Shown here piece after piece: positions 1-6,323 of a stretch of DNA of 8,149 nt. A program made the translations under genes and the position numbers. The stretch lies in the NCBI RefSeq assembly GCF_001602625.1, contig NZ_LECR01000002.1:1-8149 (forward strand). The letters run 5' to 3'. Source of the stretch: Sodalis-like endosymbiont of Proechinophthirus fluctus. Its GTDB lineage: Bacteria; Pseudomonadota; Gammaproteobacteria; Enterobacterales; Enterobacteriaceae. The notes beneath the pieces are model-generated. The model was not told where the DNA came from. It ran no database searches and was given only the letters and a program-made list of their open reading frames with translations. The stretch's first letter is position 1, and every line of letters begins with the position of its first letter.

Positions 1-1706
1 TGGCGCGACATTAGTTCCTCATGATTGCCGTGTTCGACTATCCACCCCCCCTCTACCACCAGAATTTCATCGGCTTTTTCGATGGTGGACAGGCGATGGG
101 CGATAACTAGGGAGGTCCGATTCTTTTGCAGCGCATCCAATGCCTTTTGGATTGCCCGTTCGGATTCGGTATCAAGCGCCGAGGTGGCTTCGTCGAGGAT
201 AAGTACCGGGCAATCACGTAGCAGCGCGCGGGCGATTGCGATGCACTGACGCTGACCGCCGGAGAGCAAGACGCCGTTTTCTCCGATCACCGTGTCCAGG
301 CCCATATCCATTTTTTCTATGAAATCCATGGCGTAAGCCATTCGGGCCGCGTTCTCTACCTGCTCGCGGGAGTAAGTTGCCTTGCGGGCATAAGCGATAT
401 TGTTGGCGATAGTATCGTTAAACAGATGCACGTTTTGGGAAACCAACGCCACCTGGTTACGCAGCGAGGCAAGCTTATAGGCGCACAGATCGGTACCGTC
501 GAGCAGGATCTGGCCCTGCTGGATATCATAAAAACGCGTCAGCAAACTAGCGATGGTCGATTTACCGGAGCCAGAGCGCCCCACCAACGCTACCGTATGC
601 CCCGCAGGAATGCTCAGACTAACATCGTACAGCGAAGGTGTCTCTTTGCCAGGATAGGAAAAAGTGACATGTTTAAAGGTGATGTCACCTTTAACGCGCT
701 CAACTTCCACTATGCCTTCATCCTTTTCGGTTTCCATATCAAGAATGGAAAACAGCGTCTGACAAGCGGCCATACCGCGTTGGAACTGAGTGTTAACGTT
801 AGTCAAGGATTTCAGTGGGCGCATCATGGCAATCATTGACGAAAACACGACAGTAATGGTGCCGGCGGTCAAGGTTTCCATGACCGCCGGAAAGCTAGCA
901 GCATACAGAACAAAGGCCAGCGCAAGAGAGGCAATAAACTGGATTAGTGGATCGGAGACCGAGGAAGTGGCTACCATTTTCATCCCCTGTTGGCGCATTC
1001 GGTTGCTAACGCTGTTAAAACGCTCGTTTTCCACCTTTTGGCCGCCAAAAATCAGCACTTCCTTATGCCCTTTGAGCATCTGTTCAGCGCTGGTGGTCAC
1101 CCGCCCCATGGTGCTTTGCATTCTTTTACTAATCTGGCGGAACCGTCTTGACACCTGCCGGATAGAAAATGATACTACGGGCGCAATCACCACCAGGATC
1201 AGCGACAATTGCCAACTATAGTAGAACATCATCGCGGACAGGCCGATGATCGATGCCCCTTCACGAATCAGGGTAATCAGCACGCTGGAGGACGATGAAG
1301 CCACCTGTTCGGAATCATAGGTAATGCGTGAAAGTAGGGTGCCGGTGGATTGCTGGTCGAAAAAAGACACTGGCATATCCATCATATGGTTAAACAGCCT
1401 GCGGCGCATGTTCATCACCACTTTGCCGGAAACCCAGGATACGCAATAGCTGGAGACAAAGCCGCTGACGCCTCGCAGCACCATCAGACCAATCACTACC
1501 AGCGGCATCCAGACCAGAATATTACTGTTGGCTTTGCCAAATCCGTCATCAAGCAGGGGCTTAAGCAGAGATAGCATAAAAGTATCGCTGGCAGCATTGA
1601 GTATCAGGGCAATCGCCGCGGCGATCAGACCTATCTTGAAAGGTGAGATCATCCGCCAAAGGCGACGGAAGGTCTGCCAGGTGGAGAGATCTTTATCTTT
1701 TAGCAT
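1..1706 (-). CDS. msbA: Lipid A export ABC transporter MsbA (3' end beyond window)
   Basis: MsbA is the inner-membrane homodimeric ABC exporter that flips lipid A-core to the periplasmic leaflet; it is essential in enterobacteria. The frame is open from the ATG at 1706 through 568 codons to the window edge; the last ~14 residues of a ~582-residue protein lie outside. The N-terminal half is the six-helix transmembrane domain (e.g. [18 protein letters not shown] near residue 40, [15 protein letters not shown] near 130). The nucleotide-binding domain has Walker [10 protein letters not shown] (about 376-384), signature LSGGQ (481-485), Walker [10 protein letters not shown]-loop SALD and switch His in IAHR. 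Residue numbering matches E. coli without visible gaps. Odd point: the usual Arg after LSGGQRQ is Cys (residue 488, codon at 243-245). A weak GGTGA precedes the ATG. The start lies about 40 bp after the comEC relic stop, the usual synteny. Confidence 0.96.
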   Translation of the reverse strand, partial: MLKDKDLSTWQTFRRLWRMISPFKIGLIAAAIALILNAASDTFMLSLLKPLLDDGFGKANSNILVWMPLVVIGLMVLRGVSGFVSSYCVSWVSGKVVMNMRRRLFNHMMDMPVSFFDQQSTGTLLSRITYDSEQVASSSSSVLITLIREGASIIGLSAMMFYYSWQLSLILVVIAPVVSFSIRQVSRRFRQISKRMQSTMGRVTTSAEQMLKGHKEVLIFGGQKVENERFNSVSNRMRQQGMKMVATSSVSDPLIQFIASLALAFVLYAASFPAVMETLTAGTITVVFSSMIAMMRPLKSLTNVNTQFQRGMAACQTLFSILDMETEKDEGIVEVERVKGDITFKHVTFSYPGKETPSLYDVSLSIPAGHTVALVGRSGSGKSTIASLLTRFYDIQQGQILLDGTDLCAYKLASLRNQVALVSQNVHLFNDTIANNIAYARKATYSREQVENAARMAYAMDFIEKMDMGLDTVIGENGVLLSGGQRQCIAIARALLRDCPVLILDEATSALDTESERAIQKALDALQKNRTSLVIAHRLSTIEKADEILVVEGGWIVEHGNHEELMSR

Positions 1707-1739
1707 TTATTCACCAGTGCTGGGACTCAATAGCCGTCT

Positions 1740-1769
1740 ATTCTACCTATTTTAGCACAGCGACGCCAA
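1740..1769 (-). promoter_or_regulatory. Candidate sigma-70 promoter for msbA
   Basis: On the minus strand TTGGCG (1764-1769; 4 of 6 to TTGACA), an 18-bp spacer and TAGAAT (1740-1745; 5 of 6 to TATAAT) lie about 35 bp upstream of the msbA ATG. The elements sit in the last codons and just past the stop of the comEC relic. With comEC destroyed, msbA needs its own transcription start, and this is the best match I see nearby. It rests on consensus matching only. Confidence 0.35.
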
Positions 1770-2022
1770 ACCGCTTGATGATACTATCGGCGGGAAATTC
1801 GACACGATAGACCAGCACGTCAAACGACTGCGGATAAAAACGCACGCTCAGCTGGCCGCTTGCCGCTGTATCGCACCAGAGAATTCCCAGACGCTAGTAG
1901 CACTGAGCCACTGCCTCAGCCGACAGCCAGAAGGTAGCACACAGCGCGCCCGCTATTGTTAGTTGCGGCAAAAATAACAGCGGCAAATTCCCCGTAATAA
2001 TGGCCAGCACTAGCGCGGTCAT
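1747..2022 (-). pseudogene. comEC: comEC/ycaI relic: N- and C-termini joined after a large internal deletion, amber stop
   Basis: ComEC (YcaI/Rec2) is the ~750-residue inner-membrane DNA-uptake channel family usually encoded between ihfB and msbA. Only 92 codons remain. From the ATG at 2022 the frame reads a hydrophobic start with TGNLPLLFLPQL, which I match to the E. coli N-terminus (SGIFPLLILPQL). About 33 residues in, it passes directly to a segment matching the extreme C-terminus: VAQCY-stop-RLGILWCDT, then ASGQLSVRFYPQ, YR and FGV, ending at TAG 1747-1749. The TAG at 1894-1896 falls where E. coli has Gln, so a CAG-to-TAG change is likely. Roughly 660 codons are missing between the two parts. 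No good ribosome binding site precedes the ATG. The alignment is from memory of the family; synteny next to msbA supports it. An alternative is that the N-terminal hydrophobic part belongs to another small membrane protein. Confidence 0.75.
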
Positions 2023-2027
2023 TCCCG

Positions 2028-2258
2028 TCAGGTAACCGACCTTATGCGTCTTCTCTCGGCGGCAACGACGCAATGACTGAAAGCGGCGCTAGTGGAAGCA
2101 TTGCCGCAGCAAACTTTCCACCGACTCGCTTGTCCCAATACCATACTGAGCCAGTCGCTATCGCTATGCCATAACAGGTTGTCGGCGTCATCCTCTCTCC
2201 CAGTGCCATCGTTGTACTGCAAATTGGTCATGTGGTCACCGATGCTGCTGCTTAACAT
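2028..2258 (-). CDS. Unrecognised 76-residue ORF, possibly a frameshifted relic
   Basis: I do not recognise this product. The ATG at 2258 has a good ribosome binding site (GAGGA about 5 nt upstream, complement of 2262-2266). The N-terminal half is acidic and polar (MTNLQYNDGTGREDDADNL); the C-terminal half is Cys/Ser/Arg-rich and less protein-like. From about 2145 downward the frame that runs into the comEC relic reads more naturally (LAQYGIGTSESVESLLRQ, then an Arg-rich stretch with one TAG at 2089-2091), so a single frameshift near 2140-2155 may have broken a longer gene. It starts about 30 nt after the stop of the decayed upstream gene, an operon-like spacing. It may well not be functional. 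Confidence 0.3.
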   Translation of the reverse strand: MLSSSIGDHMTNLQYNDGTGREDDADNLLWHSDSDWLSMVLGQASRWKVCCGNASTSAAFSHCVVAAERRRIRSVT

Positions 2259-2274
2259 ATCATCCTCATAACCG

Positions 2275-2292
2275 CCTGACTAATTCGTCAGG
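2275..2292. repeat. Short inverted repeat (6-bp arms) between two unknown frames
   Basis: CCTGAC (2275-2280), six-base loop TAATTC, GTCAGG (2287-2292). It covers the stop codon (2288-2290) of the decayed gene and lies just upstream of the ribosome binding site of the 76-residue ORF. No T-run follows on either strand, so it is not an intrinsic terminator. A role in RNA folding is possible but unproven. Confidence 0.4.
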
Positions 2293-3059
2293 TCACAAAG
2301 ATCAAAAAAAACCGATATAGGTGATAGCGATATTTCCATAACGCGTTATGGAAATATCTTAGGCCTGAGGCCGTTAGCGCTCTGAACACCATATCGTTTT
2401 TTGCTCCGGTATCCCTCCCTCCTCCAGCAAGGTATCCCAATCCGTATATCATCTGCTTGCTAATTTCTTGTGAAACGTCCCGTTCCCGTTCGCCCTCGCC
2501 TCGCGCCGTAGCATTTGCGTCAGAAATAGAGATAGTGTATGTCGCTATCGGCCTAAAGAAGCCTGGAGACTCAACTTTTTTGTAAACCGCATCCTCCATT
2601 CTCATGCGAAGGTTTGCTACATGAAATAATGGCAGCGGATTAGCGTCTCCGTTTCTGCTCTTTGCGAACACATTATCAAACTGGAATAAAGTCCGGCCAT
2701 TGACCTTTACCGTGTATCCCCAGTCATACTATGCGATTGGGGCTAGGAGTCTGAAGCTGAAATTGACTTTGGTATCCCGGTAACGCCACCGCCTTAGCTG
2801 GATGAATTTCTCCAGACAGAGATATTCTGGCATCTCTGTTGCGCTATGTTGGCTTTCCTATAGGCCATGAAATATCGTAACGATCTCTTTTTTGTTACCC
2901 ATCTAAACTAATCAATAATATGCCACTGACAAATTCAGCAATATTATTAATCCGAGTTACCTCTTTGTACGTTATTTGCATTTAGCACTTGCGCTATTTT
3001 CTAATCGCTGACCAGGATATGTTAATTAAGCATTGAAAAATTGAAAAAACGATAGGCAT
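2288..3059 (-). pseudogene. Decayed unknown gene, putatively secreted product
   Basis: I do not recognise this gene. A plausible start is the ATG at 3059, preceded by AAGGTGA about 5 nt away; it opens with a signal-peptide-like stretch (MPIVFSIFQCLINISWSA). That frame is then hit by TAG 2994-2996, TAA 2982-2984, TAA 2895-2897 and TAG 2844-2846. From 2843 to 2727 it is open and protein-like (DARISLSGEIHPAKAVALPG, then QFQLQTPSPNRIV) and ends at TGA 2724-2726. The next frame opens exactly there, just after TAG 2729-2731, with YDWGYTVKVNGRTLFQF, and stays open to TGA 2288-2290, so a single 1-nt frameshift near 2727-2731 joins the two halves. The intact ancestor would be roughly 250 residues. The last ~25 residues cross the 30-bp palindrome and may not be original. 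It sits where E. coli has only a short ihfB-ycaI spacer, so it is inserted or lineage-specific. Confidence 0.5.
2329..2358. repeat. Perfect 30-bp palindrome
   Basis: Two 15-bp arms (GATATTTCCATAACG and its exact complement) meet with no spacer; the centre is ACGCGT. The symmetry breaks at 2328/2359. A spacer-less palindrome of this length is very unlikely by chance in 8 kb. It could be a site for a symmetric DNA-binding or recombining protein, or a scar of a duplication/inversion event. There is no adjacent T-run that would make it a typical terminator. It lies inside the 3' end of the decayed unknown gene. Confidence 0.9.
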
Positions 3060-3078
3060 CTTCACCTTATGAGATAGT

Positions 3079-3300
3079 TTAATCATGAACATCGCCCGGG
3101 ATATACCTCACCCGATAATCTTGTAGGTAAACGTTAACAGGCCAAAGCTGGACGATGTCTGGCATTAACTGCGGCATACGTCCTAGTTCTTAGGTGTTAA
3201 GCATCGGCTGAATCAATACTGGCCTTAACTACCTCCACAGCATATCGGTATCCTTCGCTGTTTTCCTGTCGGCCGTTGACTCGATCTCTAGCGGTTTGGA
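3079..3300 (-). pseudogene. Possible coding relic downstream of ihfB, unrecognised
   Basis: No intact gene is present here. On the minus strand short frames look protein-like: one at 3300-3200 reads RQENSEGYRYAVEVVKASID before a stop; another frame from the ATG at 3177 to TAA 3079-3081 gives 32 residues (DIVQLWPVNVYLQDYRVRYI in its middle). The second ends 19 nt before the ribosome-bound start proposed for the next decayed gene, which would suit an operon. The evidence is only the look of the translations; it may be ordinary non-coding sequence. Confidence 0.2.
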
Positions 3301-3303
3301 GGC

Positions 3304-3326
3304 AAAAAACCCCATAAAGGGGCTTT
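3304..3326 (-). terminator. Rho-independent terminator after ihfB
   Basis: On the minus strand AAAGCCCC, loop TTTAT, GGGG and then six T (complement of 3304-3309). The stem is GC-rich with A/T pairing able to extend it, and the T-run follows directly. It lies about 45 bp past the ihfB stop codon and separates the core gene block from the decayed insert. Confidence 0.9.
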
Positions 3327-3369
3327 CAGGTTTTCAGTAACGTTGGCCGCCGGACCGGACCGCGGCAGT

Positions 3370-3654
3370 TTAGCCATAGATGTTGGCGCGATCGCGCAAC
3401 TCTTTGCCCGGTTTAAAATGTGGAACATATTTTCCTTCCAACTCCACCTTATCACCAGTTTTCGGGTTGCGGCCGATGCGCGGGGCACGGTAGTGAAGAG
3501 AAAAACTGCCGAAACCTCGGATTTCGATACGCTCGCCGCTGGCGAGCGTCGTCGCCATATGCTCAAGCATCTCTTTAACTGCATCCTCAACCACTTTCGT
3601 CTGGATATGAGAGTACTGGCTGGCTAGTCTTTCGATAAGCTCGGACTTAGTCAT
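3370..3654 (-). CDS. ihfB: Integration host factor subunit beta
   Basis: IhfB pairs with IhfA to form IHF, the nucleoid protein that binds specific sites in the minor groove and bends DNA sharply, acting in recombination, replication and transcription. The 94 residues equal the family length and are almost identical to E. coli. The DNA-binding signature [16 protein letters not shown] (about 42-57) and the beta-ribbon arm [11 protein letters not shown] with the intercalating Pro are present, as is the C-terminal FKPGKELRD. The clearest differences from E. coli are in residues 12-21 (SQYSHIQTK against TQQSHIPAK), outside the DNA-contacting arm. The ATG has a strong GGAGG (3659-3663). It follows rpsA by 95 bp and ends before a terminator. 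Confidence 0.98.
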   Translation of the reverse strand: MTKSELIERLASQYSHIQTKVVEDAVKEMLEHMATTLASGERIEIRGFGSFSLHYRAPRIGRNPKTGDKVELEGKYVPHFKPGKELRDRANIYG

Positions 3655-3674
3655 AATTCCTCCAAGTTTACGCG

Positions 3675-3689
3675 GCTCTCTTCAAGAGC
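3675..3689 (-). promoter_or_regulatory. Small hairpin in the ihfB leader
   Basis: On the minus strand GCTCT, loop TGAAG, AGAGC lies about 12 bp upstream of the ihfB ribosome binding site. There is no following T-run, so it is not a terminator. It could influence ihfB mRNA folding; a short stem like this can also arise by chance. Confidence 0.3.
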
Positions 3690-3714
3690 AGCATAACAAC
3701 TTAACTATCGTCCA

Positions 3715-3739
3715 GGAGCAGAGTCGCCGCCTCAGCTCC
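3715..3739 (-). other. Hairpin just after the rpsA stop
   Basis: On the minus strand GGAGC and GCTCC arms (with an inner GAG/CTC pairing) enclose a GC-rich loop, starting about 10 bp past the rpsA stop. No T-run follows, so transcription may continue into ihfB; it could serve as an RNA 3'-end or processing structure. Confidence 0.35.
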
Positions 3740-3749
3740 CCCATTATTA

Positions 3750-5426
3750 TTACTCGCCTTTGGTCGCCGCTTTAAAGGCTTCAGCCATTGCGTTGGAGAA
3801 GTTGCCTTCTTCCTGCTTGTTATTCACGGCGCTGATGGCTTCTTTCTCGTCCGCCTCGTCCTTAGCACGAATGGAAAGGCTGACAATACGGTTTTTGCGA
3901 TCGACACCGGTGAATTTAGCTTCCACATCGTCGCCGACGTTCAGGACCAGCGTAGCGTCTTCCACGTGGTCGCGCGAAGCTTCAGAGGCGCGCAGATAAC
4001 CTTCCACGCCACCCGCTAATTCAACTGCAGCACCTTTTGCGTCTACTGCTGTGACTTTACCGGTAACAATAGCTCCTTTCTTGTTCAAAGATAGGTAGTT
4101 ATTAAACGGATCTTCAGACAGCTGCTTCACGCCTAGGGAAATACGCTCGCGCTCTGCGTCAACCTGCAAAACTACAGCCGCGATTTCATCACCCTTCTTG
4201 TATTCGCGCACGGCTTCTTCACCAGCCACGTTCCAAGAGATGTCGGACAGATGAACAAGACCGTCGATACCGCCGTCCAGGCCGATGAAGATACCGAAGT
4301 CGGTGATTGACTTAATTTTGCCTTCAACGCGGTCGCCCTTGTTATGGGTTTCAGAGAACTGCTGCCACGGATTGGCCTTGCACTGTTTCAGGCCTAGGGA
4401 GATACGTCGACGCTCTTCGTCGATGTCCAGCACCATAACTTCCACCACATCGCCCACGTTAACCACTTTGGACGGATGGATGTTCTTGTTGGTCCAGTCC
4501 ATTTCAGAAACGTGCACCAAGCCTTCAACTCCTTCTTCAATTTCAACGAAGCAGCCGTAGTCGGTCAGGTTAGTCACGCGGCCGGTCAAGCGGGTGCCTT
4601 CCGGGTAACGTTTCGCGATAGCGACCCATGGATCTTCACCTAGCTGTTTCAGGCCCAGGGAGACACGGATACACTCACGATCGAATTTTAGTACCTTAAC
4701 GGTGATTTCGTCGCCAACATTCACGATTTCGCTCGGATGCTTCACTCGCTTCCAGGCCATATCGGTAATGTGCAGCAGGCCGTCAACTCCGCCCAGATCA
4801 ACGAAGGCGCCGTAGTCCGTTAGGTTCTTGACTATACCCTTGACTTCCATGCCTTCCTGCAGGTTTTCCAGCAGCTGATCGCGCTCGGCGCTGCTTTCAG
4901 ATTCAATAACGGCACGACGGGAAACTACAACGTTATTACGTTTCTGGTCCAACTTGATCACTTTAAACTCAAGCTCTTTACCTTCCAGATGCAGGGTGTC
5001 GCGAATCGGACGCACGTCGACCAGAGAACCCGGCAGGAACGCACGGATACCGTTCAGTTCTACGGTGAAACCGCCTTTGACTTTCCCGTTAATAACGCCG
5101 ATCACTGTGGCCGCTTCTTCGTATGATTTTTCCAGCATCAGCCAAGCCTCGTAGCGCTTGGCTTTTTCACGAGACAGCAGCGTTTCTCCGAAACCGTCTT
5201 CGACTGCATCTAGAGCGACATCAACATGATCGCCCACTTCGATTTCCAGCTTACCCTGGGCGTTGCGGAACTGCTCGACAGGAATTGTGGATTCGGATTT
5301 CAGGCCGGCGTCAACCAGAACTACGTCTTTCTCGATAGATACAACGGTACCGCGAACGATGGATCCTGGGCGGGTTTCAATTTCTTTCAGCGATTCTTCA
5401 AAGAGTTGAGCAAAAGATTCTGTCAT
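3750..5426 (-). CDS. rpsA: 30S ribosomal protein S1
   Basis: S1 binds mRNA leaders and brings them to the 30S subunit; it is essential for translation of most mRNAs in enterobacteria. The 558 residues (E. coli 557) hold six S1 OB-fold repeats at about 21-87, 105-171, 192-260, 277-347, 364-434 and 451-520. Typical repeat cores are visible: [20 protein letters not shown] in repeat 3, [20 protein letters not shown] in repeat 4, and [20 protein letters not shown] in repeat 5. Repeats 1-2 are the divergent ribosome-binding pair. The tail ends [11 protein letters not shown], one residue longer than E. coli. The ATG at 5426 is preceded only by a weak GAAG about 10 nt away; rpsA is known to lack a strong Shine-Dalgarno and to be autoregulated by S1, so this start is expected. 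It lies 114 bp after cmk. Confidence 0.98.
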   Translation of the reverse strand: MTESFAQLFEESLKEIETRPGSIVRGTVVSIEKDVVLVDAGLKSESTIPVEQFRNAQGKLEIEVGDHVDVALDAVEDGFGETLLSREKAKRYEAWLMLEKSYEEAATVIGVINGKVKGGFTVELNGIRAFLPGSLVDVRPIRDTLHLEGKELEFKVIKLDQKRNNVVVSRRAVIESESSAERDQLLENLQEGMEVKGIVKNLTDYGAFVDLGGVDGLLHITDMAWKRVKHPSEIVNVGDEITVKVLKFDRECIRVSLGLKQLGEDPWVAIAKRYPEGTRLTGRVTNLTDYGCFVEIEEGVEGLVHVSEMDWTNKNIHPSKVVNVGDVVEVMVLDIDEERRRISLGLKQCKANPWQQFSETHNKGDRVEGKIKSITDFGIFIGLDGGIDGLVHLSDISWNVAGEEAVREYKKGDEIAAVVLQVDAERERISLGVKQLSEDPFNNYLSLNKKGAIVTGKVTAVDAKGAAVELAGGVEGYLRASEASRDHVEDATLVLNVGDDVEAKFTGVDRKNRIVSLSIRAKDEADEKEAISAVNNKQEEGNFSNAMAEAFKAATKGE

Positions 5427-5485
5427 ATTTGATAGTCTTCAAATTTTTTGATTAACGTCCATCCGGCATCCTGCTTGATGGGGCT

Positions 5486-5491
5486 ATTATA
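5486..5491 (-). promoter_or_regulatory. Candidate -10 box of an rpsA promoter
   Basis: A perfect TATAAT on the minus strand followed by AGCCCC, a GC-rich discriminator of the kind seen at growth-rate-regulated ribosomal promoters. I find no good -35 hexamer 16-18 bp upstream. A start here would give a leader of about 55 nt before the rpsA ATG. In E. coli rpsA is known to have promoters in and after cmk, which fits. Confidence 0.5.
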
Positions 5492-5540
5492 CACTCCCCG
5501 CTGCCTTTCCTCGCTGCAGGGTAATTTATTGACGATATCT

Positions 5541-6224
5541 TTACGATAGCGCCAGAATCTGCCTGGCACGCGCCAGCGCTTTGACTATCACTTCATCGAT
5601 AGTCAAGCGGGTGGAGTCAAGCACCAGCGCGTTAGCTGCCGGCACCAATGGTGCTACCGCACGATTACGATCGCGATCGTCACGTTCTTTTATCTCGGAT
5701 AAAAGGCGCTCGAAGTTAACACTAAAGCCATTTTCCTGCAACTGCCACATGCGGCGGTGTGCCCTTTCTTCCGACGACGCGTCCAGAAAGATTTTCACTG
5801 GTGCATCGGGAAACACCACGGTTCCCATGTCGCGGCCATCAGCGATGAGGCCTGGCGTGGCGCGAAACGCGCGCTGACGCTGCAGCAGTGCTTCACGCAC
5901 GCGCGGAAACGCGGCGATTCGCGATGCGGTGTTGCCAACAGTCTCATTTCGAATAGCCTGGCTGACATCTTCCCCCTCCAGTACCACTTTCAACTGACCC
6001 TGTTCGACCTCGAAGCGGACATCGAGATGAGCGGCAAACGACGCCAACGCCTCCTCGCTATCGATAGCCACCTGTTGATGCAGGGCTGCCAGCGCTAACA
6101 CCCGGTAGATCGCACCGGAATCCAGTAAATGCCATTGTAACGCTTCCGACAACGCTTTGCAGAGCGTCCCTTTTCCTGCGCCGCTCGGTCCATCGATGGT
6201 GATTACCGGAGCTATAACCGTCAT
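5541..6224 (-). CDS. cmk: Cytidylate (CMP/dCMP) kinase
   Basis: Cmk phosphorylates CMP and dCMP with ATP in the cytosol, recycling pyrimidine nucleotides from RNA and phospholipid turnover. The protein is 227 residues, the same as E. coli. The P-loop GPSGAGKGT is at 12-20, followed by [17 protein letters not shown], the CMP-binding [14 protein letters not shown] near 130, and the [20 protein letters not shown] lid region near 170-190. I chose the ATG at 6224 rather than the in-frame ATG at 6245 because AAGGAG (6231-6236) sits 6 nt before it and the length then matches the family; the upstream start would overlap this ribosome binding site. cmk lies about 100 bp after aroA and precedes rpsA. 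Confidence 0.97.
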   Translation of the reverse strand: MTVIAPVITIDGPSGAGKGTLCKALSEALQWHLLDSGAIYRVLALAALHQQVAIDSEEALASFAAHLDVRFEVEQGQLKVVLEGEDVSQAIRNETVGNTASRIAAFPRVREALLQRQRAFRATPGLIADGRDMGTVVFPDAPVKIFLDASSEERAHRRMWQLQENGFSVNFERLLSEIKERDDRDRNRAVAPLVPAANALVLDSTRLTIDEVIVKALARARQILALS

Positions 6225-6257
6225 TAACTTCTCCTTATTAAGCACAACGGGTGTGAA

Positions 6258-6279
6258 AGCCTCAGGGAGTCCTCAGGCT
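6258..6279 (-). promoter_or_regulatory. Hairpin in the aroA-cmk spacer / cmk leader
   Basis: AGCCT and AGGCT arms with an inner AGG/CCT pairing and one mismatch enclose a four-base loop. It lies between the candidate -10 box and the cmk ribosome binding site. On the minus strand only TTCAC follows, so it is a poor intrinsic terminator. It may be a partial terminator of aroA or a leader structure of cmk. Confidence 0.4.
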
Positions 6280-6291
6280 TCATTTCGCGTC

Positions 6292-6321
6292 ATTATACCT
6301 TTCATTATGAGTAAAGGTTAA
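6292..6321 (-). promoter_or_regulatory. Candidate promoter for cmk-rpsA at the end of aroA
   Basis: On the minus strand TTAACC (6316-6321, 4 of 6 to consensus), an 18-bp spacer and a perfect TATAAT (6292-6297). The -35 begins two bases after the aroA stop codon (6324-6326). It would drive cmk-rpsA independently of serC-aroA. This is consensus matching only. Confidence 0.5.
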
Positions 6322-6323
6322 TC

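Noticed and set aside
426..1221. Plus-strand ORFs of 137 and 143 codons
   Set aside because: Both lie antisense within msbA, which is open and conserved across the whole stretch.
2329..2358. Palindrome as a phage-plasmid telomere resolution site
   Set aside because: The central CGCG flanked by ATAA/TTAT is only loosely reminiscent of N15-type sites, those are longer, and no protelomerase or phage gene is visible.
1894..2996. Amber codons as programmed readthrough (stop recoding)
   Set aside because: TAA stops and a frameshift occur in the same frames, and comEC also has a huge deletion, so decay is the simpler explanation.
3032..3047. Tandem ATTGAAAA repeat (two copies)
   Set aside because: Two 8-bp copies in an AT-rich stretch are easily due to chance; no further copies seen.
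3343..3627. 94-codon plus-strand ORF over ihfB
   Set aside because: It is the antisense shadow of the near-perfectly conserved ihfB; no ribosome binding site or family resemblance.
6225..6245. Upstream in-frame ATG of cmk
   Set aside because: It would place the AAGGAG ribosome binding site inside the gene and add seven residues absent in E. coli Cmk.
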